Source: JAWMQL01 sp033283165
GTDB taxonomy: Bacteria; Pseudomonadota; Gammaproteobacteria; Pseudomonadales; Halieaceae
Length of the DNA stretch: 64,000 nt
Direction of reading: 5' to 3'
Assembly (NCBI GenBank): GCA_033283165.1
Contig: JAWMQL010000002.1
Location: forward strand, 620,001 to 684,000
This document shows, in pieces, positions 32,068-40,054 of the stretch; within the stretch, counting starts at the first letter, position 1, and every line of letters starts with the position of its first letter. Under the pieces are notes generated by a model. That model saw only the letters and a program-made list of their open reading frames with translations, ran no database searches and was not told where the DNA came from. Made by a program: the position numbers and the translations under genes.

Positions 32068-33123
32068 TCAGACCGGGGCTGCGGCGTCGTAAAAACGGGG
32101 ATCCGGGTCCACCGGCGCCCGCTCCAGCTCCCGGCCCTCGGGCCGGATGCCCAGGCGCTGGAACAGGGCCATGTCACTGTTGGCAGCGGGGTTGGGGGTG
32201 GTGAGCAGGCGCTCGCCGTAAAAAATGGAGTTGGCCCCGGCGAAATAGGCCAGCGCATGCATCTGCTCGTTCATCTCCTCCCGGCCTGCAGACAGGCGCA
32301 CGTGGGAGGCGGGCATCAGGATCCGGGCCACGGCGATGGTGCGAATGAACTCGAACGGATCCAGTTCTTCCTGCTCTGCCAGCGGGGTGCCCTCCACCCG
32401 CACCAACATGTTGATCGGTACACTTTCCGGGTGCTGGGGCATATTGGCCAACTGCTGCAACAGTCCCGCGCGGTCACCCTGCTGTTCACCCATGCCGACG
32501 ATGCCGCCGCTGCAGACTTTCATGCCGGCCTCACGCACGTGGTCCAGGGTCTCGAGCCGGTCCTGGTAACTGCGGGTGGTGATGATCTCGCCGTAGTACT
32601 CCGGCGAGGTATCCAGGTTGTGGTTGTAGTAGTCCAGCCCTGCCTCGGCCAGTTCCCCGGCCTGCTCGGGGGTGAGCATGCCCAGGGTCATACAGCTCTC
32701 CAGGCCCAGTTCCTTCACACCCCGGACCATGGCTACCACGTAGGGCATATCGCGGGGCTTGGGCGAACGCCAGGCCGCACCCATGCAAAAACGCGTCGCG
32801 CCGGATGCACGGGCAGCCCGCGCCTGCTCCAGCACCTGTTCCACCGCCATCAACTTCTCCGCTTCCAGCCCGGTATCGTAGCGGTTGCTCTGTGGGCAAT
32901 AGGCGCAATCCTCAGGGCAGGCGCCGGTTTTGATGGAAAGCAACGTGCTGACCTGGACCTCATTCGGGTCAAAATACTGCCTGTGAATACCGTGTGCCCG
33001 GAACAGCAGATCGTTGAACGGCAGGGCGAACAGGGCCTCGATTTCCTCCCGGGTCCAGTCGTGGCGGAGGGGTGTGGATGCCTGCCCGCCGGGCAGGGAT
33101 TCGGGGGCCAGCGCAACAGGCAT
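32068..33123 (-). CDS. bioB: Biotin synthase BioB
   Basis: 351 residues of the radical SAM enzyme that inserts sulfur into dethiobiotin. The 4Fe-4S cysteines are C69, C73 and C76 in TGACPEDCAYCPQS. Further family motifs include FCMGAAWRSPKPRD, YYNHNLDTSPEYYGEI, CSGGIVGMGE, and GANSIFYGERLLTT near the C-terminus, which belongs to the 2Fe-2S/substrate region. It is the first gene of the biotin operon, with a promoter overlapping a BirA box (33156-33209). Confidence 0.96.
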   Translation of the reverse strand: MPVALAPESLPGGQASTPLRHDWTREEIEALFALPFNDLLFRAHGIHRQYFDPNEVQVSTLLSIKTGACPEDCAYCPQSNRYDTGLEAEKLMAVEQVLEQARAARASGATRFCMGAAWRSPKPRDMPYVVAMVRGVKELGLESCMTLGMLTPEQAGELAEAGLDYYNHNLDTSPEYYGEIITTRSYQDRLETLDHVREAGMKVCSGGIVGMGEQQGDRAGLLQQLANMPQHPESVPINMLVRVEGTPLAEQEELDPFEFIRTIAVARILMPASHVRLSAGREEMNEQMHALAYFAGANSIFYGERLLTTPNPAANSDMALFQRLGIRPEGRELERAPVDPDPRFYDAAAPV

Positions 33124-33155
33124 GGTCTCGTCCTTTACTTACGGGGAAAGGTGCA

Positions 33156-33209
33156 ATGATAGCGTCGGCCGGGCCTCTGTCAACCCTTGTTGCCGCTTGT
33201 GGTTAACAA
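33156..33209 (-). promoter_or_regulatory. bioB promoter with BirA box
   Basis: A minus-strand promoter: perfect TTGACA (33178-33183), a 16-nt spacer, TATCAT (33156-33161). The BirA box overlaps the -35: CTGTCAACC (33177-33185), N15 and GGTTAACAA (33201-33209), matching the proteobacterial TTGTAAACC-N15-GGTTTACAA pattern in 7 of 9 and 8 of 9 positions. Biotin-loaded BirA would block RNA polymerase. The same box lies at the 5' end of comF. Confidence 0.85.
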
Positions 33210-33999
33210 GTATTTGAAGCTCCCGCGCCTGGGGTTTTCCCGTCTGGACCTGACCAGGCCGGACCTGACCAGGCCGGACCTCTCCAGGCCGGACCTCTCC
33301 AGGCCGGACCTCTTCCCGGTCTGCTGCACGCTCTGCGGCCTGCCCGACCCCGGCCCGCTGGCCCTGTGCCCACCCTGTGAGCAGGACCTGGTAGCCAATT
33401 ACCCCCGCTGTGACCAGTGCGCGCTGCCCCTGCCCGCTGTCAGGGGACCGACCGGCCTGTGCGGCCAGTGCCTCATGCGCCCCCCGCCCTTCGACCGGGT
33501 GCGGGCACCGCTGGTCTACGACGAGGGCATGGCCTACCTGATCGGATACTGGAAGTTCCAGCGACACCCGGCCCTGGCCGATCTGCTGGCCCGCCTGTGG
33601 CTCGACCGGGAACCGGCCACCCGGGATGTCGACCTGCTGGTGCCCGTGCCCCTGCACTGGCGGCGCCTGCTGTGGCGGGGCTTCAATCAGGCGGAATTGT
33701 TGTGCCGCGCCCTGCGTAAGGGCTCTTCGGTCCTGGCTGAAATCGGCATGGATACACGGCTGCTGCAGCGCAGTCGTGCGACCCCGGCGCAGTCCCGCCT
33801 GGGGCTCGGTCAACGCCGGGCCAACCTGGCCGCCGCCTTTACAATCCGCAGGCCCTGTGACAGCCTGCGCATTGCCCTGGTAGACGATGTCCTGACCACC
33901 GGCGCTACCGCCGCGGCGCTGGCAGCGATGCTGAAAGACGCGGGCGCCCGTCGGGTGGAGGTCTGGTGCCTGGCGCGAACCCCGGCACCTGGAAGCTGA
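33187..33999 (+). CDS. comF: ComF family phosphoribosyltransferase-like protein
   Basis: About 270 residues. An N-terminal double zinc-ribbon shows CCTLCGLP, CPPCEQD, CDQCALP and CGQC. A phosphoribosyltransferase-like domain follows, with LVPVPLHWRRLLWRGFNQAELL and IALVDDVLTTGATAAAL. ComF proteins are linked to DNA uptake. The N-terminus is unusual: five 5-residue repeats LDLTRP/PDLSR encoded by a 15-bp tandem repeat (33244-33318). Start uncertain: in-frame TTG 33187 and 33190, GTG 33199 and TTG 33214 exist, none with a good Shine-Dalgarno, and most lie inside the BirA box. modA starts 23 nt after the stop, so it may head the mod operon. Confidence 0.85.
   Translation: MLPLVVNKYLKLPRLGFSRLDLTRPDLTRPDLSRPDLSRPDLFPVCCTLCGLPDPGPLALCPPCEQDLVANYPRCDQCALPLPAVRGPTGLCGQCLMRPPPFDRVRAPLVYDEGMAYLIGYWKFQRHPALADLLARLWLDREPATRDVDLLVPVPLHWRRLLWRGFNQAELLCRALRKGSSVLAEIGMDTRLLQRSRATPAQSRLGLGQRRANLAAAFTIRRPCDSLRIALVDDVLTTGATAAALAAMLKDAGARRVEVWCLARTPAPGS
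33244..33318 (+). repeat. 15-bp tandem repeat inside comF, 5 units
   Basis: Units of ccggacctSWccagg start at 33244, 33259, 33274, 33289 and 33304, the first and last divergent. They are in frame, so copy changes only add or remove five residues. The minus strand of the repeat at 56-160 is related, 12 of 15 positions. Confidence 0.9.
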
Positions 34000-34022
34000 T
34001 AGCTGGAACTGGAACCGGATCA

Positions 34023-34715
34023 ATGCGTCTCGCTGTCCTGATTGTACTGTTAGTGCTGGTGGCACCCGCGACACCCGCCGGAACTCTCCGCGTGGCGGTG
34101 GCGGCCAATTTCAAACCCGTTCTGGAAGCCCTCAACGCCGACTTCGAGCAGCGCTGGGGTCACCACGTGAGCCTGAGCAGCGCCTCCACCGGGGTCCTGT
34201 ACAACCAGATCAGCCACGGCGCTCCCTTCGACCTGTTCCTGGCAGCCGATGCCGAAACTCCCCGCCGCCTGGCGGTGGAGCGCGCGACCTCCAGCATCTG
34301 CTACGCGCGGGGCCAACTGGTGCTGGTCGGCGCCGACTCGCTTTCCGCCCTCGCCGATCCCGGTCTGGCGCTGGCCCTGGCGAACCCGGCCACGGCCCCC
34401 TATGGCCGGGCCGCTGCTGCGGTCATCGAGCGCCCGGAGTTCAGCGCCGGGCGGTCGCGTAAACTGGTACGGGGAAACAATGTGGCCCAGGCCTACCAGC
34501 TCTGGTACAGCGGCGGCATAGATCTGGCCCTGCTGCCCCGGTCGCTGGTTCCCGGACAGGGAATTCCGGTACCGGCGAACTGGCACCAACCCCTGGACCA
34601 GCATGCGGTGCTCCTGAACCAGGACTCCGCCCCGGCCCGCGCCTACCTCGACTGGCTGAGAAGTGATACCGTGCAGAACCTGATTGTCCAGGCGGGATAC
34701 GACCACTGCCCATGA
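34023..34715 (+). CDS. modA: Molybdate-binding periplasmic protein ModA
   Basis: 230 residues: a signal peptide (about 1-19, VLLVLVAPATPAG) followed by the ModA-type type-2 periplasmic binding fold (GTLRVAVAANFKPVLEALNADFEQ, SSASTGVLYNQISHGAPFDLFLAADAETPRRL, YGRAAAAVIERPEF, GNNVAQAYQLWYSGGIDLALLP). It delivers molybdate (or tungstate) to ModBC. Its stop overlaps the modB ATG by 4 nt. Confidence 0.92.
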   Translation: MRLAVLIVLLVLVAPATPAGTLRVAVAANFKPVLEALNADFEQRWGHHVSLSSASTGVLYNQISHGAPFDLFLAADAETPRRLAVERATSSICYARGQLVLVGADSLSALADPGLALALANPATAPYGRAAAAVIERPEFSAGRSRKLVRGNNVAQAYQLWYSGGIDLALLPRSLVPGQGIPVPANWHQPLDQHAVLLNQDSAPARAYLDWLRSDTVQNLIVQAGYDHCP

Positions 34716-35407
34716 GCCCTGACGTGCTTGACGCCATTACCCTGACCGTTGCCCTGGCCAGCACCACTACCCTGCTGCTGCTCCTGCTGGGGACACCACT
34801 GGCCTGGTGGCTGTCGCGCCAGCGCGGCAATCTGGGTGCGCTGCTGGAAGCCCTGGTGGCTACCCCCCTGATTCTGCCGCCCACCGTGCTGGGTTTTTAC
34901 CTGTTGCTGATGTTCGCCCCGGACGGGGCCCTGGGTCAGGCCTGGCAGGCCATCACCGGCCGGCCACTGGCCTTTTCCTTCAGTGCCCTGGTGATCGGTT
35001 CGGTGATCTATTCCCTGCCCTTCGTGGTGCAGCCACTGCAGACCGCGTTCCAGAAGGTGCCCCGGGATCTGCTGCAGGCCGCCGCCACCCTGGGCGCGCC
35101 GCCCTGGGACCAGTTCCGGTCTGTGGTCGTACCACTGTCCCGGCGCAGCTTCCTGGTCGCGGCGGCACTGGGCTTCGCCCATACGGTGGGGGAATTCGGC
35201 GTGGTGCTGATGATAGGCGGCAATATCCCCGGAGAAACCCAGGTGCTGTCCATCGCCCTGTATGACCAGGTGGAATCCCTGCAGTTTGCGGAGGCGCACC
35301 GGCTGGCCGCGGGACTCGTGCTGTTCTCCCTGGGGCTGCTGTTCCTGCTCTATCGCGACGACCGCACTCGCGGCGACCATCGCCATCACTGGCGGGTGCA
35401 GGCGTGA
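34712..35407 (+). CDS. modB: Molybdate ABC transporter permease ModB
   Basis: 231 residues with about five membrane helices and the inner-membrane permease signature ATPLILPPTVLGFYLLLM, RDLLQAAATLGAPPWDQF (EAA loop, coupling to ModC) and GFAHTVGEFGVVLMIGGNIPGETQVLSIA, typical of ModB. Overlaps modA by 4 nt and modC by 4 nt. Confidence 0.93.
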   Translation: MSPDVLDAITLTVALASTTTLLLLLLGTPLAWWLSRQRGNLGALLEALVATPLILPPTVLGFYLLLMFAPDGALGQAWQAITGRPLAFSFSALVIGSVIYSLPFVVQPLQTAFQKVPRDLLQAAATLGAPPWDQFRSVVVPLSRRSFLVAAALGFAHTVGEFGVVLMIGGNIPGETQVLSIALYDQVESLQFAEAHRLAAGLVLFSLGLLFLLYRDDRTRGDHRHHWRVQA

Positions 35408-36489
35408 GCGGACTGCAGTTGCAGCTGGATTGCGCCGGCGCTGACGGCTTCCGCCTGCAATTGCGCGAGGACCTGCCCGGTGAAGGCATCACGGCAATTC
35501 ACGGCCCCAGCGGCAGCGGCAAGACCACCCTGCTGGAATGCGTGGCCGGGCTGCGCGACCCGGGACCGGGCAGCGAAATTCGCTGGCGCAACCAGGTCTG
35601 GCACGATGCCGGGGGCAGCCTGCCTCCCTGGGAGCGACGTTGTGGTGTCGTGTTCCAGGACGCCCGGCTGTTTCCCCACCTGAACGTGCAGGACAACCTG
35701 GAATACGCGCGCAAACGGCGGCGCGGTGCGGCGGGCCCGGAGCTGGCCCAGGTGGCGGACTGGCTGCAGCTCACCGACCTGCTGGAACGCGACAGCGCCA
35801 GCCTGTCCGCCGGCCAGAAACAGCGGGCGGCCATCGCCCGGGCACTGCTGGGTGGCCCGGGACTGCTGTTACTGGATGAGCCGCTGGCCAACCTGGACAA
35901 GCCAGCCCGGCAGCAGTGCCTGCACCTGCTGCTGCGCCTGAAGAGAGAACTCGGGCTGCCCATGCTGTTCGTGAGCCACGATATCGAGGAAACCAGCCAA
36001 CTCGCGGACCACCTGCTGCTGCTCGAGGCGGGTACGGTGAGCGGCCGCGGACCCATGGTGGAACTGTCGAGCCGACTGGATACCAGCCTGGCGCAAGAGG
36101 ACCAGGCAGCGGCCATCCTGTGCGGAAAGGTGCGGGATCACGACGAGGCCTTCGGCCTGACCCGGCTGGAGGTGGCTGGACAGCCGTTGTACGTGCGACA
36201 CCTGCCGGAGGCGCCGGGGCAGGAGCGGCGCCTGCGCATTCCCGCCCGGGATGTCTCGGTGTGCCGGCAGCGCCCCGCCGACAGCAGCATCCTCAATATT
36301 CTGCCCGTGCGGCTGTGTGAAATCCGGGCCAGCACACCATCCCGGGCCCTGTTGCGCCTGGCCCTGGGCGAGCAATATCTGCTCGCCCAGGTCACACGCA
36401 AGTCGATCAGCCAGCTGGGACTGGCGCCGGGCGACCAGCTGTTCGCCCAGATCAAGAGTGTGGCCCTGTTGTCGGAGGCGCGAGAGTGA
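35404..36489 (+). CDS. modC: Molybdate ABC transporter ATPase ModC
   Basis: 361 residues. The ATPase domain has Walker A GPSGSGKTTLLE, signature SLSAGQKQRAAIARALL, Walker B LLLDEPLANLD and switch histidine VSHDIEET. A C-terminal TOBE-type domain (SILNILPVRLCEIRASTPS, LLRLALGEQYLLAQVTRKS) is the usual ModC regulatory domain. Starts with GTG at 35404, overlapping modB, and its stop overlaps the srkA GTG by 4 nt. Confidence 0.93.
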   Translation: MSGLQLQLDCAGADGFRLQLREDLPGEGITAIHGPSGSGKTTLLECVAGLRDPGPGSEIRWRNQVWHDAGGSLPPWERRCGVVFQDARLFPHLNVQDNLEYARKRRRGAAGPELAQVADWLQLTDLLERDSASLSAGQKQRAAIARALLGGPGLLLLDEPLANLDKPARQQCLHLLLRLKRELGLPMLFVSHDIEETSQLADHLLLLEAGTVSGRGPMVELSSRLDTSLAQEDQAAAILCGKVRDHDEAFGLTRLEVAGQPLYVRHLPEAPGQERRLRIPARDVSVCRQRPADSSILNILPVRLCEIRASTPSRALLRLALGEQYLLAQVTRKSISQLGLAPGDQLFAQIKSVALLSEARE

Positions 36490-37475
36490 GCGGCGCCTCG
36501 GAGCATCCCTACGACCAACTGACACCGGAAACCGTAATCGAGGCCGTCGAGTCACTGGGCTACCTGTCCGATGCCCGATTGCTGGCCCTCAACAGTTATG
36601 AGAACCGTGTCTACCAGGTGGGCATCGAGGACGACGTGCCGCTGATCGCCAAGTTCTATCGCCCGGGGCGCTGGAGCCGGCAGCAGATCGAGGAGGAACA
36701 CCAGTTCAGCCTGGAGTTGCAGGACGCCGAGATTTCGGTGGTCGCGCCGCTGGTCAGCGCCGATGGCCTCACCCTGCACGAGTACGGCGGTTTCCTTTTT
36801 GCCCTGTTTCCACGCCGTGGCGGCTACCCGCCGGAACTGGACAACTATGACAGCCTGCTGGTGCTGGGTCGCACCCTGGGCAGGATCCACGCGGTGGGGG
36901 GAAGCAAGGCGTTCCGGTACCGACAGTCCATATCCGTGCAGCGTATGCTGGCGGATTCCAGGGAGTACCTGCTGGAACATTTCATCCCGCGGGACCTCGC
37001 CCCGGCCTACGAATCCCTGACCCGCGACCTGCTGCGGACCGTCCGGGACATCTACCCGGAATCGCCGACCGACGGGCTGATACGACTCCACGGCGACTGC
37101 CATGTGGGCAATATCCTGTGGCGTGACGACGTCGCCCACTTCGTCGACCTGGACGACTGCTGCACCGGGCCCGCGATACAGGACCTGTGGATGTTCCTCA
37201 GTGGTGAGCGGCACCAGCGGCAGCTGCAACTGTCCGAGCTGGTTGAAGGTTACCAGGAGTTCTGCGACTTCGACCCGCGGCAGCTGCGCTGGGTCGAGTC
37301 GCTGCGCACCCTGCGCCTCGCCCACTACGCCGCCTGGCTGGGACGACGCTGGAACGACCCCGCCTTCCCCCGCGCCTTCACCTGGTTCAATACCGAGCGC
37401 TACTGGGCCGAGCACATCCTCGAGTTACGAGAGCAATTAGCCGCCCTGCAGGAAGAACCGCTGCAGTTGCTGTAG
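36486..37475 (+). CDS. srkA: Stress response Ser/Thr kinase SrkA (YihE/RdoA type)
   Basis: 329 residues of the aminoglycoside-phosphotransferase-like kinase fold. Motifs: SYENRVYQVGIEDDVPLIAKFYRP (P-loop/lysine region), LHGDCHVGNILW (catalytic loop with D) and VDLDDCCTGPAIQDLWMF (metal-binding DxD). SrkA protects cells under envelope stress. Starts with GTG at 36486, overlapping the modC stop by 4 nt, so it seems to be the last gene of the comF-mod cluster, an unusual partner for molybdate uptake. It is followed by a palindromic element at 37484-37651. Confidence 0.9.
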   Translation: MSGASEHPYDQLTPETVIEAVESLGYLSDARLLALNSYENRVYQVGIEDDVPLIAKFYRPGRWSRQQIEEEHQFSLELQDAEISVVAPLVSADGLTLHEYGGFLFALFPRRGGYPPELDNYDSLLVLGRTLGRIHAVGGSKAFRYRQSISVQRMLADSREYLLEHFIPRDLAPAYESLTRDLLRTVRDIYPESPTDGLIRLHGDCHVGNILWRDDVAHFVDLDDCCTGPAIQDLWMFLSGERHQRQLQLSELVEGYQEFCDFDPRQLRWVESLRTLRLAHYAAWLGRRWNDPAFPRAFTWFNTERYWAEHILELREQLAALQEEPLQLL

Positions 37476-37483
37476 TTTTTTCA

Positions 37484-37651
37484 AATATCTCGCGTGTTCG
37501 CGCTGGCGATCCCGAAACACTCTGAACACTACCGGCGTCCGCCACGTAATGAGTTTCAGGACCGTCTGCGGCCAGGACGGCCGCAGCCGAGCCCCCATGG
37601 ACGGGTTCACGGCGTGTCCAGAAACTCATTACGTGGCGGACGCGAGATATT
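37484..37651. repeat. Palindromic intergenic element (MITE/REP-like)
   Basis: Perfect 23-bp inverted arms at 37535-37557 and 37621-37643 enclose a 63-bp core that holds a second stem, CTGCGGCC / GGCCGCAG (about 37567-37587). An outer pair, AATATCTCGCG (37484-37494) and CGCGAGATATT (37641-37651), extends the right arm continuously, but on the left is separated from the inner arm by about 40 nt, as if inserted or lost. The core ends in a conserved-looking CCATGGACGGGTTCACGG segment that I have seen in intergenic elements of marine gammaproteobacteria. Lies between the convergent srkA and acyltransferase genes. Confidence 0.7.
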
Positions 37652-37665
37652 GGAATAACGTGACT

Positions 37666-38391
37666 TTATCGTTGCCGCGATCGGGGATAGATGACGGAGA
37701 GCAGCCAACGCCAGAGCGAGTTGCCGGCCAGGACCTCCTCGTTGATTTTGTCGAAGAAGCGCTCCAGCTCGGCCGGGTTGGCGAAATAGTCGCTGCGGGT
37801 GACGAAACCGCGCTCGGGATCCAGTTCCTTCACCACCCGGGCCGGGTTGCCGGCCACCACCACGTTGGCGGGTACGTCGCGGGTGACCACCGCGCGCGCC
37901 GCCACCACGCTGTTATCACCAATGGTCACGCCCTTGAGCACGGTGGAGTGATCGCCCAGCCACACATTCCTGCCAATGCGCACCGGGGTCACCCGGTCAT
38001 CGCGCACGGTGCGGTCGTAGATGGTATGCCAGTCGGAGTCGGTGACATAAACGCCGTTGGCCATCATCACCGCGTCGCCGATCACAATCTCGTCCGAGGC
38101 ACTGAGGCGGCTGCCGGGGCTCATCAGCACGTCGTCGCCGATCTCGATCCGCCCCCGCCCCTCCTCGCGCCCCCAGACCCCGATTTCCACCCGGTGCATG
38201 GGTTCACCGATAGCGGTAAAGCACTTGCCAATACGGATATTGTCCCCCGAGATGTGCACATACCAGGGCTTCATGATGTTGTCCCAGGGCCCCATGTACT
38301 CGCACTGTGGGCGCAGGAAGTAGTCCGTGTACCACGCCCTGAACCTGAGATAGCTCTTTTTCAGCCACCAGGGCCGTAAATCCTTGCGCAT
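37666..38391 (-). CDS. Left-handed beta-helix acyltransferase
   Basis: 241 residues of the hexapeptide-repeat acetyltransferase type. Residues about 90-185 hold the isoleucine-patch repeats (IEIGDDVLMSPGSRLSASDEIVIGDAVMMANG, RIGRNVWLGDHSTVLKGVTIGDNSVVAARAVVTRDVPANVVVAGNPARVVKEL), and the segment SDWHTIYD supplies a likely catalytic histidine. The enzyme would transfer an acyl group from acyl-CoA to a sugar or other alcohol/amine; the substrate is unknown. The N-terminus (KDLRPWWLKKSYLRFRAWYTDYFLRP) is basic and aromatic, perhaps membrane-associated. Encoded alone, leftward, downstream of the palindromic element. Confidence 0.85.
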   Translation of the reverse strand: MRKDLRPWWLKKSYLRFRAWYTDYFLRPQCEYMGPWDNIMKPWYVHISGDNIRIGKCFTAIGEPMHRVEIGVWGREEGRGRIEIGDDVLMSPGSRLSASDEIVIGDAVMMANGVYVTDSDWHTIYDRTVRDDRVTPVRIGRNVWLGDHSTVLKGVTIGDNSVVAARAVVTRDVPANVVVAGNPARVVKELDPERGFVTRSDYFANPAELERFFDKINEEVLAGNSLWRWLLSVIYPRSRQR

Positions 38392-38468
38392 ACTCTACTC
38401 GTACCCCTTCCGATTCCGTTTTATTATCGGGTTTTACCCCACCGAGGCCACGCTCCGGTAGCGCTATC

Positions 38469-39164
38469 ATGGCAGCCAGCCCCGCGCGGTCCACTGAGGC
38501 GAACCAGCCTCGGTCGCGACCGGTGTACAGCAACCAGGCCTGGACCCATCCAGGGCTGCCTGCGCTGGTGCGCAAGCACCTGCACCACCCGGCCCGCAAG
38601 CCGATAGCGCGGCACAACCGTCAGGCCTTCGAGCAGTTGTTGCACGCACTGTCGCAACGGCACCGGCCGCTGGTGCTGGATTCCTTCTGCGGCACCGGCC
38701 ACAGCACCGTCAGGCTGGCACAGCGCCACCCCGACCACCTGGTCGTGGGTATCGACAAGTCGGCCCATCGCCTCGGCAAGCACCCGGTCACACTCGACGG
38801 TAGCTACCTGCTGCTGCGGGCCGATTGTGAGGATATCTGGCAGCTGCTGGCGGGTGAAGGACCCGGGGTCGATTTTCACTACCTGTTGTACCCCAATCCC
38901 TGGCCCAAGAGCAGCCAGCTGAAACGCCGGGTACAGGGCCATCCCGCCCTGGCCAGCCTGCTGGCACTGGGCGGGCAACTGGAACTGCGCAGCAACTGGC
39001 AGGTCTATGTAGAAGAGTTCGGCCTGGCCTTGACGCTGGCCGGCCTCACACCGGGCATACAGCAGCTGCAGGTGACGGAACCCATGACCCTGTTTGAAAA
39101 AAAGTACGCTGACAGCGACCACGTTCTGTGGCGTTGCAGGGCGCGACTGGTCGACGGACCGTGA
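38469..39164 (+). CDS. TrmB-like SAM-dependent methyltransferase
   Basis: 231 residues. SAM-binding motifs VLDSFCGTGHST (69-80) and VVGIDKSAHRL (92-102) and the HYLLYPNPWPK motif (137-147) are those of the tRNA(guanine46-N7) methyltransferase family. In the canonical enzymes the third motif has Asp (PDPW); here N143 occupies that position, and the C-terminal substrate region is short. It may be an atypical TrmB, or a paralogue with another substrate. The Shine-Dalgarno is weak. Confidence 0.8.
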   Translation: MAASPARSTEANQPRSRPVYSNQAWTHPGLPALVRKHLHHPARKPIARHNRQAFEQLLHALSQRHRPLVLDSFCGTGHSTVRLAQRHPDHLVVGIDKSAHRLGKHPVTLDGSYLLLRADCEDIWQLLAGEGPGVDFHYLLYPNPWPKSSQLKRRVQGHPALASLLALGGQLELRSNWQVYVEEFGLALTLAGLTPGIQQLQVTEPMTLFEKKYADSDHVLWRCRARLVDGP

Positions 39165-39214
39165 ACTTTCGCCACCAATGAGCTACAGTTTCCAGTCCGC
39201 GAGGAGCCAACAAC

Positions 39215-40039
39215 ATGAGTACAAGAACATCTGACCCGGTCTGGGACCGGATACGCGAGGAAACCCGTGGCCACGCCGCCGACGAGCCCATCCTCGCCAG
39301 CCACCTGCACGCCACCATTCTCAACCACGAGACCCTGGAGTGCGCCCTGTCCTTTCACCTGGCCAGCCAGTTGGACAGCGCCACCGCGCCCGCCCTGCTG
39401 CTGCGGGAAGTGATGCTGGAAGCCTTCCGCAAGGATCCCGGCATCTGCGAAGCGGTGCGCGCCGACCTGCTGGCGGTGGTGGAACGTGACTCCGCCTGCC
39501 AGGAATTGTACGTGCCCTTCCTGTACTTCAAGGGCTTTCATTCCCTGCAAACCCACCGCGTCGCCCACTGGCTGTGGAAAAATGGCCGCGCGCCGCTGGC
39601 CCTGTTTCTGCAGAACCGGGTCTCCACCCAGTTCGGCGTCGACATACACCCGGCAGCGCGGCTGGGGCACGGGATCATGCTGGACCACGCCACCGGACTG
39701 GTCATCGGCGAGACCGCGGTGGTGGGCAACAACGTGTCCATCCTGCAGTCGGTCACCCTGGGTGGTACCGGCAAGGACGAGGGGGACCGCCACCCGAAGA
39801 TCGGCAACGGCGTGCTGATCAGCGCCGGCGCCAAGATTCTCGGCAATATCCGCGTCGGCGACGGCGCCAAGGTGGGTGCGGGCAGCGTGGTACTGGACGA
39901 GGTGCCGCCGCATACCACGGTCGCGGGCGTACCGGCTAAAATCGTCGGCCGCCCCTCCTCCGACCAGCCGGCCCTGGAAATGGACCACGATTTCTGTTGC
40001 GACGAAGAAGCCGCCCGGCGCCAGGTCGGCAAGGGCTGA
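39215..40039 (+). CDS. cysE: Serine O-acetyltransferase CysE
   Basis: 274 residues. A helical N-terminal domain (about 1-140) precedes the hexapeptide left-handed beta-helix with GVDIHPAARLGHGIMLDHATGLVIGETAVVG, ILQSVTLGGTGKDEGDRHPKIGNGVLISAGAKILGNI and GAGSVVLDEVPPHTTVAGVPAKIVG. It acetylates serine for cysteine synthesis. The ATG has GAGGAG 8 nt upstream. It reads convergently with hemE; the 15-nt gap leaves little room for a terminator. Confidence 0.95.
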   Translation: MSTRTSDPVWDRIREETRGHAADEPILASHLHATILNHETLECALSFHLASQLDSATAPALLLREVMLEAFRKDPGICEAVRADLLAVVERDSACQELYVPFLYFKGFHSLQTHRVAHWLWKNGRAPLALFLQNRVSTQFGVDIHPAARLGHGIMLDHATGLVIGETAVVGNNVSILQSVTLGGTGKDEGDRHPKIGNGVLISAGAKILGNIRVGDGAKVGAGSVVLDEVPPHTTVAGVPAKIVGRPSSDQPALEMDHDFCCDEEAARRQVGKG

Positions 40040-40054
40040 TAGATACCGGGGCGG

